From Micropepsaceae bacterium (GTDB lineage Bacteria > Pseudomonadota > Alphaproteobacteria > Micropepsales > Micropepsaceae): a stretch of DNA of 5,982 bases. Location: the NCBI GenBank assembly GCA_025450355.1, contig JANWHR010000162.1, positions 1 to 5,982 of the forward strand. The letters are read 5' to 3'. Below the pieces are notes generated by a model. It made no database searches and was not told the DNA's origin. It worked only from the letters and a program-made list of their open reading frames with translations. Each line of letters opens with the position of its first letter. Positions within the stretch are counted from its first letter, which is position 1. The translations under genes and the position numbers were made by a program. This document shows positions 1 to 4,993 of this stretch, in pieces.

Positions 1-276
1 CGAACCCATCCGGTCACTGGGGAAAAAGCGCTGTACCTGTCGCCGCGCTTCACAGTCGGAATTGAAGGTTTGCCGGAACCGGACGCGGACGACATTCTGG
101 ACGCGCTTTTTGCGCATCAGGTGCAGCCTGAATTCGTCTATCGGCACAACTGGCGCGATGGCGATCTCGTAATGTGGGACAACCGCTGCGTGATTCACCG
201 GGCGACCGGAGGATTTGAGTATCCGGACGTCCGTACCATGCATCGTACCGTCATCGCCGGGGACAAGGTTTTTTGA
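1..276 (+). CDS. TauD/TfdA-family Fe(II)/2-oxoglutarate dioxygenase, C-terminal part (5' end outside window)
   Basis: The frame is open from base 1 and gives 91 residues before the TGA at 274-276; the N-terminal two thirds lies upstream. Visible family marks are RTHPVTGEKALYLS near the start, WRDGDLVMWDNRCVIHRA at residues 51-68, and RTMHRTVIAGDKVF at the C-terminus. By comparison with E. coli TauD, His66 is the distal iron ligand of the HxD...H triad, and Arg78 and Arg82 match the arginines that bind the substrate acid group and the 2-oxoglutarate carboxylate. The TauD-like ending GDK-F supports a complete C-terminus. Family members oxidise small organic acids such as taurine, 2,4-D or alkyl sulfates, coupled to decarboxylation of 2-oxoglutarate in the cytoplasm. 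The substrate cannot be inferred from this fragment, so no gene symbol is given. A hairpin follows, so it is probably not co-transcribed with secF. Confidence 0.9.
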   Translation, partial: RTHPVTGEKALYLSPRFTVGIEGLPEPDADDILDALFAHQVQPEFVYRHNWRDGDLVMWDNRCVIHRATGGFEYPDVRTMHRTVIAGDKVF

Positions 277-287
277 TCGCGAGGAAT

Positions 288-309
288 AAGGCCTGCAACC
301 CGGCCTTTT
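288..309 (+). terminator. Probable intrinsic terminator after the dioxygenase gene
   Basis: AAGGCC (288-293) and GGCCTT (302-307) form a perfect 6-bp stem around an 8-nt loop, and the downstream side runs into TTTT (306-309). It starts 12 nt after the dioxygenase stop codon, where a terminator is expected. The stem is short and the T-run only four bases, so termination may be partial. The rest of the 277-406 gap holds no clear promoter that I can see, apart from the secF ribosome binding site. Confidence 0.45.
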
Positions 310-388
310 CCGGTTCCCCTGCCATTTCACAACGGCTTGGCTTGGCTTCACCGGCCTTTACCGCTATCTCTGGCCCCTCCGCCAAATC

Positions 389-393
389 AGGAG
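389..393 (+). promoter_or_regulatory. Ribosome binding site of secF
   Basis: AGGAG lies 13 nt before the ATG at 407. The spacing is somewhat long, but it is the only strong Shine-Dalgarno sequence nearby, and the protein it gives starts like other SecF proteins (MRLLKLIP). Confidence 0.5.
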
Positions 394-406
394 TTACCCG
401 GCCGGC

Positions 407-1363
407 ATGCGATTGTTGAAGCTTATTCCCGACCATACGAAAATCGATTTCGTCGGTGTGCGGTACTACGCCTTCGCGATGGACGGGCTGCTGGTGCTGA
501 TCTCCATCATCTGGCTGGCGCTGCACGGCCTCAACTATGGCATCGATTTCACCGGCGGGGTGCTGCTGGAGGTGAAGTCACCGCAGACCATCAATATCGG
601 CGCCCTGCGCACGCGGGTGGACGGCCTCGGCTTTTCCGACGCGCAACTGCAATATTTTGGTGGTGGCGAGTGCGACACACCGCAGAACTCCTGCGTTCTT
701 ATCCGCGTGCAGCCAAGGTCAAATACCAGCGCCAGTGACAACCAGGTGGTGAACACACTCAGAAACGCGCTGGGAACCGGCTACAATTTCCGCCGGACGG
801 AAGTCGTTGGGCCAAAAGTGTCCGACGAGCTGAAAAACGCAGGTATTCTCGCGACCGTGATCGCCGTCATGATGATCGGGGTCTACGTCGCGGTGCGGTT
901 CGAATGGCAGTACGGGGTGGCGGCCATTGTCGCAACCGGCCATGACGTTTTCGTAACCACTGGCCTGTATTCCGTTGTTCACCTTGATTTCTCACTGTCC
1001 TCGGTCGCCGCCTTGCTGACGCTCGCAGGCTATTCGGTGAACGACACCGTGGTGGTGTTCGACCGGATCAGGGAAAACCGCCGCCGTTACAAGCGCATGC
1101 CCCTGAAAGAGCTGATCAATCTTTCCACCAACAACACGCTCTCGCGAACCGTGCTGACCAGCGGAGCCACGGCCATTTCCATCATCCCGCTGCTTCTGTT
1201 TGGCGGACCAACGCTGTTCGATTTTACCGCAGCCATTCTGTTCGGCATTGTCGTCGGGACTTTTTCCTCGATCTACGTGGCTGCCGCGCTGCTGATTTAT
1301 CTTCCACAAATGGGACCACCGGATTCGGTCGCGGCGCCGGCCGGCGCTGCGAAGTCTGCATGA
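407..1363 (+). CDS. secF: Protein translocase subunit SecF
   Basis: SecF is an inner-membrane RND-fold protein that works with SecD to pull secreted proteins through SecYEG using the proton gradient. The 318-residue product has the usual length and plan. It has a first membrane helix at about 22-42 and GIDFTGG at 45-51. A periplasmic domain runs from about 52 to 140, ending in VGPKVSDEL (134-142). Five more helices lie between about 144 and 300. The family motifs GHDV (178-181) and LTLAGYSVNDTVVVFDRIREN (204-224) are present, including Asp180 and Arg220/Arg222, the type of charged residues used for proton coupling. NNTLSRT..TS at 242-252 is also typical. The start follows an AGGAG. It is unusual that no secD precedes it; the upstream gene is an unrelated dioxygenase. 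Two periplasmic cysteines (89 and 96) could form a disulfide. The downstream exoD overlaps by four bases. Confidence 0.96.
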   Translation: MRLLKLIPDHTKIDFVGVRYYAFAMDGLLVLISIIWLALHGLNYGIDFTGGVLLEVKSPQTINIGALRTRVDGLGFSDAQLQYFGGGECDTPQNSCVLIRVQPRSNTSASDNQVVNTLRNALGTGYNFRRTEVVGPKVSDELKNAGILATVIAVMMIGVYVAVRFEWQYGVAAIVATGHDVFVTTGLYSVVHLDFSLSSVAALLTLAGYSVNDTVVVFDRIRENRRRYKRMPLKELINLSTNNTLSRTVLTSGATAISIIPLLLFGGPTLFDFTAAILFGIVVGTFSSIYVAAALLIYLPQMGPPDSVAAPAGAAKSA

Positions 1364-2043
1364 CAATGAGTCAGCAGTCCGAGCTCGACGGCTCGTTCGG
1401 CCCAAAAGCCGAGCGCGAGCCGCCGCCCGTCCGCACCTCGGAACTGCTGCGCCGGTTCGCGCGCGATCTTCCCGCCGACCGCGTTACGCTGGGCGAGATC
1501 ATAGCGGGTTTGGGGGATCGTGGCCTTGGCGTGCTGATTGCGGTTTTCGCCCTGCCAAACATTCTTCCGTCGGCGGTTCCCTTCGGAAACGTGCCCACGG
1601 GGATTCCACCGCTGATCTTCGCGGTCCAGCTTATGCTCGGCGTAGAACATCTCATCGTTCCGAGATTTCTCGCCCGCCGCACCATCGGAACCCACTGGCT
1701 GAAGGCGCTGACACCCAAACTCGCATCTGCGCTGTCCTGGTTTGAAGCGCTTTTGCGTCCACGCATGGCCTGGGTGACTGTGCCTCGCGCCGAGCGGCTT
1801 ATCGGCGCGGTCGCAATTCTGCTGGCCGCCGTATCCACCCTTCCGATTCCGTTCGGGCACAATTTGCCCGCGTTAGGACTGGTGCTGATCGGATTGGGGC
1901 TGATCGAACGTGACGGCCTTGCCATCCTGTTTGGCTCGACCATTGGCCTGATCGGTACGGTTCTGTTGGCGCTGGTCATTTTTGGCGTGGCGCACGGATT
2001 GCACTTCATTATCCACGCCCGGCATCTTCGCTTCTGGAGATAG
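1360..2043 (+). CDS. ExoD-family exopolysaccharide synthesis membrane protein
   Basis: The 227-residue product matches the ExoD family, named after the Sinorhizobium meliloti gene affecting exopolysaccharide production and alkali tolerance; its biochemical activity is not established. The soluble N-terminus (1-50) is followed by two similar membrane halves. The first contains GDRGLGVLIAVFALPNILP (52-70) and GIPPLIFAVQLMLG (81-94). The second contains RAERLIGAVAILLAAVSTLPIPFG (143-166) and LPALGLVLIGLGLIERDGL (169-187), then a last helix at about 195-213. The ALPNILP and LPIPFG..LPALG segments look like an internal repeat. The ATG at 1360 overlaps the secF TGA (ATGA), suggesting translational coupling; a second in-frame ATG at 1366 is equally possible. 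The tail is rich in His and Arg. Only 10 bp separate it from the convergent eipA. Confidence 0.9.
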   Translation: MTMSQQSELDGSFGPKAEREPPPVRTSELLRRFARDLPADRVTLGEIIAGLGDRGLGVLIAVFALPNILPSAVPFGNVPTGIPPLIFAVQLMLGVEHLIVPRFLARRTIGTHWLKALTPKLASALSWFEALLRPRMAWVTVPRAERLIGAVAILLAAVSTLPIPFGHNLPALGLVLIGLGLIERDGLAILFGSTIGLIGTVLLALVIFGVAHGLHFIIHARHLRFWR

Positions 2044-2053
2044 CGGCCCGCGA

Positions 2054-2632
2054 TTAAAACGGGATCCAGTTCCTCGCGCGCGAATAGGAAAGATAACCTG
2101 CGTTGACGCCTGCGCGCAGCCCGACTCCGGTGCGCATGGGGGCCAGGATTATCCGGCCGCTCTGCTGGTAGTTGATACCAATGCCGGCAATCAGATACGC
2201 GCTGCCCTCAACACCGGGGAAGCGGGTGAAGATTTTGTCCGGCTGCCGCAGATTGTACACCAGCGTGAAGACCTTTGAAGCATTGGCCCCATAATCGAGG
2301 CCTGCCGAAGGACCCTGCCAATAGACTTTCAACGGCGATCCCCGCTTCATGTACAGGTCGCCTTCGCCGTAGCGGAGGCCAACAATAAATGCGCCCGCGC
2401 CTTCGTTTCCGGCGATATAGGCATCCGGCTGGCCATATCTCGAGAACACCCGCTCGACGGCTTTGGCCATGCTCTCTGTGGTGACACCAAAGAAATCCGC
2501 TCCTTTCTGGATGATTTCCTGCGGCGTAAAGGTGTCATCGCTACGCGGATCACGTGTATTGTCTGGGGCTGCGACCGCCGCTGAAATTGAGAAACAGAGC
2601 AACAGCGCACCCAATATCCGTCCTATATTCAT
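2054..2632 (-). CDS. eipA: EipA-type envelope integrity protein (DUF1134), periplasmic
   Basis: The 192-residue product begins with a signal peptide, MNIGRILGALLLCFSISAAVAA (1-22), with an AVAA-type cleavage region. The mature domain carries the DUF1134 marks: YGQPDAYIAGNEGAGAFIVGLRYG at about 66-89, WQGPSAGLDYGANASKVFTLVYNL at 105-128, and FPGVEGSAYLIAGIG at 138-152. It ends in SYSRARNWIPF. The founding member, Brucella EipA, is a small periplasmic beta-barrel-like protein needed for envelope integrity, and from memory its gene is activated by CtrA. I chose the ATG at 2632 because GGGAGAG lies just upstream and the signal peptide starts there; an ORF start at 2683 would add 17 polar residues. 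No TTAA-N7-TTAA box is visible in the 129-bp upstream gap, so direct CtrA control is not supported here. In Brucella, eipA lies next to chpT; here two genes intervene. Confidence 0.88.
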   Translation of the reverse strand: MNIGRILGALLLCFSISAAVAAPDNTRDPRSDDTFTPQEIIQKGADFFGVTTESMAKAVERVFSRYGQPDAYIAGNEGAGAFIVGLRYGEGDLYMKRGSPLKVYWQGPSAGLDYGANASKVFTLVYNLRQPDKIFTRFPGVEGSAYLIAGIGINYQQSGRIILAPMRTGVGLRAGVNAGYLSYSRARNWIPF

Positions 2633-2650
2633 CTCAAACTCTCCCAGCTG

Positions 2651-2664
2651 CCGTCCTCTGACGG
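2651..2664. repeat. Short perfect inverted repeat in the eipA upstream region
   Basis: CCGTC (2651-2655) and GACGG (2660-2664) flank a 4-nt loop, 19 bases upstream of the eipA start codon. On the eipA side it would form a small hairpin in the 5' leader just before the ribosome binding site. It may be a structured leader, a protein binding site, or chance. I found no convincing -35/-10 pair for either divergent gene in the 2633-2761 gap. Confidence 0.3.
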
Positions 2665-2761
2665 AACCTTGTGTTTGCGGCAATATGGACGAGCAGTTTT
2701 CGTCTTTTTCGGGGCAGAATGCGCGCGCAGAACCGCCTTCAGCCCATCAGAAGGAAACAAC

Positions 2762-3019
2762 ATGCCCATGCCAGATGTCCTCAAACCCGAAAACAAGCCG
2801 CGTCCGCTGGGGCCAGCCGGCTGGGTCGCCATTGCAGCCATGGGGGTGTTGCTGGGCCTTGCGATCTGGTTCGCATTCTGGGGATGGAATCTCACCGACG
2901 CGGTTCTGGACACGAATGGCCGAATCGCCCTGGTTCTTGGCGCGGTGTTTTCGATGATTGTCGGCGGCGGACTAATGGCTTTGCTGTTCTGGTCCAACCG
3001 CAAGGGCTTTGATCGCTAA
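2762..3019 (+). CDS. Small two-helix membrane protein of unknown function
   Basis: This 85-residue protein is not one I recognise. A Pro- and Lys-rich cytoplasmic-type N-terminus (1-19) leads into a hydrophobic helix at about 21-41 containing WFAFWGW. A short loop (NLTDAVLDTNGR) precedes a second helix at about 55-77, rich in Gly, and the tail is basic (SNRKGFDR). The two helices and basic ends suggest a hairpin in the inner membrane with both termini in the cytoplasm. The ATG at 2762 follows AAGGA (2751-2755) at good spacing; an in-frame start at 2669 would add 31 residues without a ribosome binding site. The codon choice resembles its neighbours, supporting a real gene. It is divergent from eipA and its TAA overlaps the stop codon of the convergent cysQ. 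Confidence 0.72.
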   Translation: MPMPDVLKPENKPRPLGPAGWVAIAAMGVLLGLAIWFAFWGWNLTDAVLDTNGRIALVLGAVFSMIVGGGLMALLFWSNRKGFDR

Positions 3020-3804
3020 ATCAAACCGCGCGCGATGAATCCCGGGTTGCGGAGTCCCACGCCGATTTTGCCATAGCGCAACAATTCCCCGGTTTGGGTT
3101 TCGGTCCGCCCCCCCGCTGCTGCGAGGACTGCCTGGCCAGCCGCGGTGTCCCACTCCATCGTCGTGCCACGTCGTGGATAGATGTCCGCCTCCCCTGCCG
3201 CAATCAGGGCGAATTTCAACGATGACGCAACGCGGATCACCGGGCCTGGTCCAGCGCCAAAGCTGTCCGCTTCGCCTCTTCCATGCGTGCGACTGACCAG
3301 GATTGTCGGGCCTGCTTCGGGAACGGAGCGTGCCCGAATGGGACGAAGCGTGTTGCGATCGATCGCGCCGTGGGGCGCTGGAGCAAATTCGAAGGCGCCG
3401 CGGCCCTCCTCACCGAAAAATGCACGCCCTGCGGCGGGCGCCACAACCGTGCCGCAGACCGGGGCGCCATTCTCAATCAGCGCGATATTGACCGTGAACT
3501 CGTTACGGCCCGCGATGAATTCCTCGGTACCGTCGAGCGGATCGACAAGGAAAAACCGTCGTCCCGCAGCAGCGGGGCTGCTGCCCCTCGCCATCTGCTC
3601 TTCGGCAATCACCGGAACATCGGCCGCAAGAGACGCAAGACGCGAGATAATGAATGTTTCCGCTTCTTCATCGGCCGAAGTCACGGGCGAACCGTCGGGC
3701 TTTTTCCGAATTGCGCCAGGATGCCGGAAGTGCCGCAACAACAGACGGCCCGCTTCCTGTGCGACCTCTGCCAGGGCAAAGCTGAATTGCGAGGGTTCCG
3801 TCAT
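3016..3804 (-). CDS. cysQ: 3'(2'),5'-bisphosphate nucleotidase CysQ (inositol monophosphatase family)
   Basis: CysQ removes the 3'-phosphate from 3'-phosphoadenosine 5'-phosphate (PAP) and related nucleotides, recycling a toxic by-product of sulfate assimilation; it needs Mg2+ and is sensitive to Li+ and Na+. The 262-residue product has the normal length. Motifs in order are GSPVTSADEEAE (38-49), the metal ligand region IAEE (66-69), DPLDGTEEFIAGRNEFTVNIALI (88-110) with Asp88 and Asp91 as metal ligands, and WDTAAGQAVLAAAGG (218-232) with Asp219 as the catalytic-site aspartate. All key residues are present. I chose the ATG at 3804, giving MTEPSQFSF; the frame remains open to 3960 but that would run into chpT. 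Only a weak GGA precedes the start. Its stop overlaps that of the small membrane protein gene. It is divergent from chpT and shares a 108-bp regulatory gap with it. Confidence 0.93.
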   Translation of the reverse strand: MTEPSQFSFALAEVAQEAGRLLLRHFRHPGAIRKKPDGSPVTSADEEAETFIISRLASLAADVPVIAEEQMARGSSPAAAGRRFFLVDPLDGTEEFIAGRNEFTVNIALIENGAPVCGTVVAPAAGRAFFGEEGRGAFEFAPAPHGAIDRNTLRPIRARSVPEAGPTILVSRTHGRGEADSFGAGPGPVIRVASSLKFALIAAGEADIYPRRGTTMEWDTAAGQAVLAAAGGRTETQTGELLRYGKIGVGLRNPGFIARGLI

Positions 3805-3809
3805 GGTTG

Positions 3810-3814
3810 GATTC
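3810..3814. promoter_or_regulatory. GANTC (CcrM-type methylation) site near the cysQ start
   Basis: GATTC at 3810-3814 lies 6 bases upstream of the cysQ start codon. GANTC is the target of the cell-cycle methyltransferase CcrM in alphaproteobacteria. One such 5-mer is expected every few hundred bases by chance, so its regulatory meaning here is uncertain. Confidence 0.4.
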
Positions 3815-3824
3815 CGTTGCGACT

Positions 3825-3840
3825 TTAAGAAGTCGTTAAC
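3825..3840 (+). promoter_or_regulatory. Exact-consensus CtrA binding box upstream of chpT
   Basis: TTAA at 3825-3828, seven bases (GAAGTCG), then TTAAC at 3836-3840 match the full TTAA-N7-TTAAC CtrA consensus with no mismatch. It sits 72 bp before the chpT start codon and 20 bp before the cysQ start. The second half overlaps a -35-like TTAACA, the usual position at CtrA-activated promoters. It is the only perfect box I found in the intergenic regions of the window. Confidence 0.8.
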
Positions 3841-3863
3841 AGGGCCCCGTCCAAAGTCATAAT
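3836..3863 (+). promoter_or_regulatory. Predicted chpT promoter overlapping the CtrA box
   Basis: A -35 element TTAACA (3836-3841, one mismatch to TTGACA), a 16-bp spacer and a -10 element CATAAT (3858-3863, one mismatch to TATAAT) face chpT. Transcription would start near 3870, giving a leader of about 43 nt with the ribosome binding site AGAGG at 3901-3905. The CtrA box covers the -35 region, so CtrA could activate or block this promoter depending on the contact. Confidence 0.6.
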
Positions 3864-3874
3864 CTGGAAACCAT

Positions 3875-3879
3875 GATTC
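3875..3879. promoter_or_regulatory. GANTC methylation site just downstream of the predicted chpT transcription start
   Basis: GATTC at 3875-3879 starts 11 bases after the chpT -10 element. In Caulobacter, GANTC sites near promoters let CcrM methylation and GcrA time transcription to DNA replication. The position beside a CtrA-type promoter makes that role plausible here, though the 5-mer is common. Confidence 0.45.
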
Positions 3880-3912
3880 GTGGGCGCCATGTTGCAGGTC
3901 AGAGGTATTTTT

Positions 3913-4530
3913 ATGGACGATGTTGATTTGGCAGCGCTGCTGGTTTCCCGCGTCTGTCATGATCTTGTGAGCCCGGTTGGTGCCGTGGTCAACGGACTGG
4001 AAGTTTTGGCCGACGAAACCGACGTCACGATGCGCGCAGATGCTTTGCGTCTGGTCGGGGCGAGCGCCGAGCAGGCCTCCGCGCGGTTGCAGTTTGCGCG
4101 GCTCGCGTTTGGGGCGGCCGGTTCGGCAGGTGCGGAACTTGACGTCGCGGAAGTTGGCCGGATCATCGCCGCTTTGCTGAAGGGGGGCAAAGTCGAACTG
4201 GTCTGGAAGATTGAATCCGTGAACTGGCCAAAAGACTGGGCAAAACTGCTGATGAATGCCGTGCTTGTGGCAACCGATTGTTTACCACGTGGCGGAACAC
4301 TGACGGTCGAACAGCCACCCGGCACAGGCCCGTACCGGTTCTCCGTCGCGGGCAAAGGGAACCTGGTTCGGCTGACGCCAGAGACAGAGCGGGCGCTTGC
4401 GGGTGAAACCACGATGGGCCTGGACGGCCGTTTGATTCAGCCCTACCTGACCGCCCGGATCGCGAATAACCTCGGGGCGAAGCTGTCCATGGTGACCGCA
4501 GCTGGGGAAATTCGAATTTCGGCGGAGTGA
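3913..4530 (+). CDS. chpT: Histidine phosphotransferase ChpT
   Basis: ChpT carries phosphate from the hybrid kinase CckA to the response regulators CtrA and CpdR, controlling CtrA activity and stability. The 205-residue protein has the histidine-kinase-like fold without catalytic ability. The N-terminal helical hairpin (about 1-68) contains SRVCHDLVSPVGAVVNGLEVL at 12-32, with His16 as the phospho-accepting residue followed by Asp17. A degenerate ATPase-like domain (about 77-205) lacks the N and G boxes needed for ATP binding, as in known ChpT. I chose the ATG at 3913 because AGAGG sits 7 nt upstream and His16 then falls near the N-terminus, as in Brucella; an earlier start at 3880 would add 11 residues. 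The promoter region has a perfect CtrA box. A receiver-domain gene follows 46 bp later and ctrA lies just beyond it in the opposite direction. Confidence 0.93.
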   Translation: MDDVDLAALLVSRVCHDLVSPVGAVVNGLEVLADETDVTMRADALRLVGASAEQASARLQFARLAFGAAGSAGAELDVAEVGRIIAALLKGGKVELVWKIESVNWPKDWAKLLMNAVLVATDCLPRGGTLTVEQPPGTGPYRFSVAGKGNLVRLTPETERALAGETTMGLDGRLIQPYLTARIANNLGAKLSMVTAAGEIRISAE

Positions 4531-4576
4531 ACCGGCAGAAAAGCATTTCTTTAGGTTCTTGTCGCATTTTGGCAGC

Positions 4577-4963
4577 ATGAACACCGCTGACCCGATCCGC
4601 AATTGCCTGATCCTGGACGACAGCCCCCCTGTTCGCAGGGTGGCGGGTTTCATCATTGGAGATCTGGGATTCGCCATCACCGAAGCTGCCAGTGACGAGA
4701 CGGCGCTCGGCCTATGTCGCAATACCATGCCGGATGTCGTCTTGCTCGATGGCGACCTTCCGGAAAATGGCGCGATCTCGTTCATCACCGCATTGCGGAG
4801 CGCGCCGGGCGGCGCGAAGCCGGTGATCGTGGTCTGCATCGCCGAGAGGGATATGCGGCAAATCACCGAAGCCGGTGCGGCTGGCGCCAACAGTTATTTG
4901 CTGAAACCCTTTGACGCCGAAACGATCCGGGCAAAATTCACCAAACTCGGACTCGCCGCCTGA
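4577..4963 (+). CDS. Single-domain CheY-like response regulator next to chpT
   Basis: The 128-residue protein is a receiver domain alone, with no output domain. The acidic pair is Asp14-Asp15 (LILDDS), the phospho-accepting site is Asp58 (VVLLDGDLP), and the conserved lysine is Lys110 (LLKPFD). The switch position normally held by Thr or Ser appears to be Cys87 (VIVVCIAERD). A similar Cys occurs, from memory, in an alphaproteobacterial receiver family with an FCTTEND-like stretch, to which this protein probably belongs. It is not CpdR, since the sequence around Asp58 differs. The C-terminus reads LGLAA, like the last residues of ssrA tags. I chose the ATG at 4577; a TTG at 4559 would add six residues and neither has a good Shine-Dalgarno. 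Lying 46 bp after chpT on the same strand, it is probably co-transcribed and may exchange phosphate with ChpT; that partner is inferred. Confidence 0.87.
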   Translation: MNTADPIRNCLILDDSPPVRRVAGFIIGDLGFAITEAASDETALGLCRNTMPDVVLLDGDLPENGAISFITALRSAPGGAKPVIVVCIAERDMRQITEAGAAGANSYLLKPFDAETIRAKFTKLGLAA

Positions 4964-4967
4964 TCCA

Positions 4968-4992
4968 GGCGTTCGCGCGTCGCGAAGGCGCC
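4968..4992. terminator. GC-rich hairpin between the convergent receiver gene and ctrA
   Basis: TTCGCG (4972-4977) and CGCGAA (4981-4986) form a perfect 6-bp stem with a 3-nt loop, and the flanking GGC (4968-4970) and GCC (4990-4992) can extend it past an internal loop. It lies in the 30-bp gap between two converging stop codons. There is no T-run on either side, so it may be a bidirectional transcription barrier or a chance hairpin in GC-rich DNA. Confidence 0.35.
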
Positions 4993-4993
4993 A

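Noticed and set aside
336..347. Short tandem repeat TTGGC-TTGGC before secF
   Set aside because: Only two 5-base copies; such short repeats are common by chance and match no known element.
1371..2009. 212-residue open frame on the minus strand opposite exoD
   Set aside because: Fully antisense to the ExoD-family gene, with a Ser/Arg/Pro-rich product and no recognisable domain.
2047..2063. CCCG / CGGG hairpin at the exoD-eipA convergent junction as a terminator
   Set aside because: Only a 4-bp stem with a 9-nt loop and no T-run, and it overlaps the eipA stop codon.
2463..2957. 164-residue open frame on the plus strand overlapping eipA and the small membrane protein gene
   Set aside because: It reads antisense through eipA and then out of frame through the small gene. 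No ribosome binding site or family signal supports it.
3182..3862. 226-residue open frame on the plus strand opposite cysQ
   Set aside because: Antisense to cysQ, which has all its catalytic motifs. The frame also runs through the CtrA box and chpT promoter and has a composition typical of shadow frames.
3805..3960. 52-residue N-terminal extension of cysQ
   Set aside because: It would overlap the chpT start and the predicted promoter, has no conserved residues, and the family normally starts at about the ATG at 3804.
4537..4550. AGAAA / TTTCT hairpin between chpT and the receiver gene as a terminator
   Set aside because: The stem is five weak, mostly A-T pairs with no T-run after it. It is unlikely to stop transcription.
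4282..4890. 202-residue open frame on the minus strand across chpT and the receiver gene
   Set aside because: It lies antisense to two well-supported genes and spans their intergenic gap. The product is of low complexity (Ser, Arg, Pro rich) with no family signal, typical of a GC-rich shadow frame.
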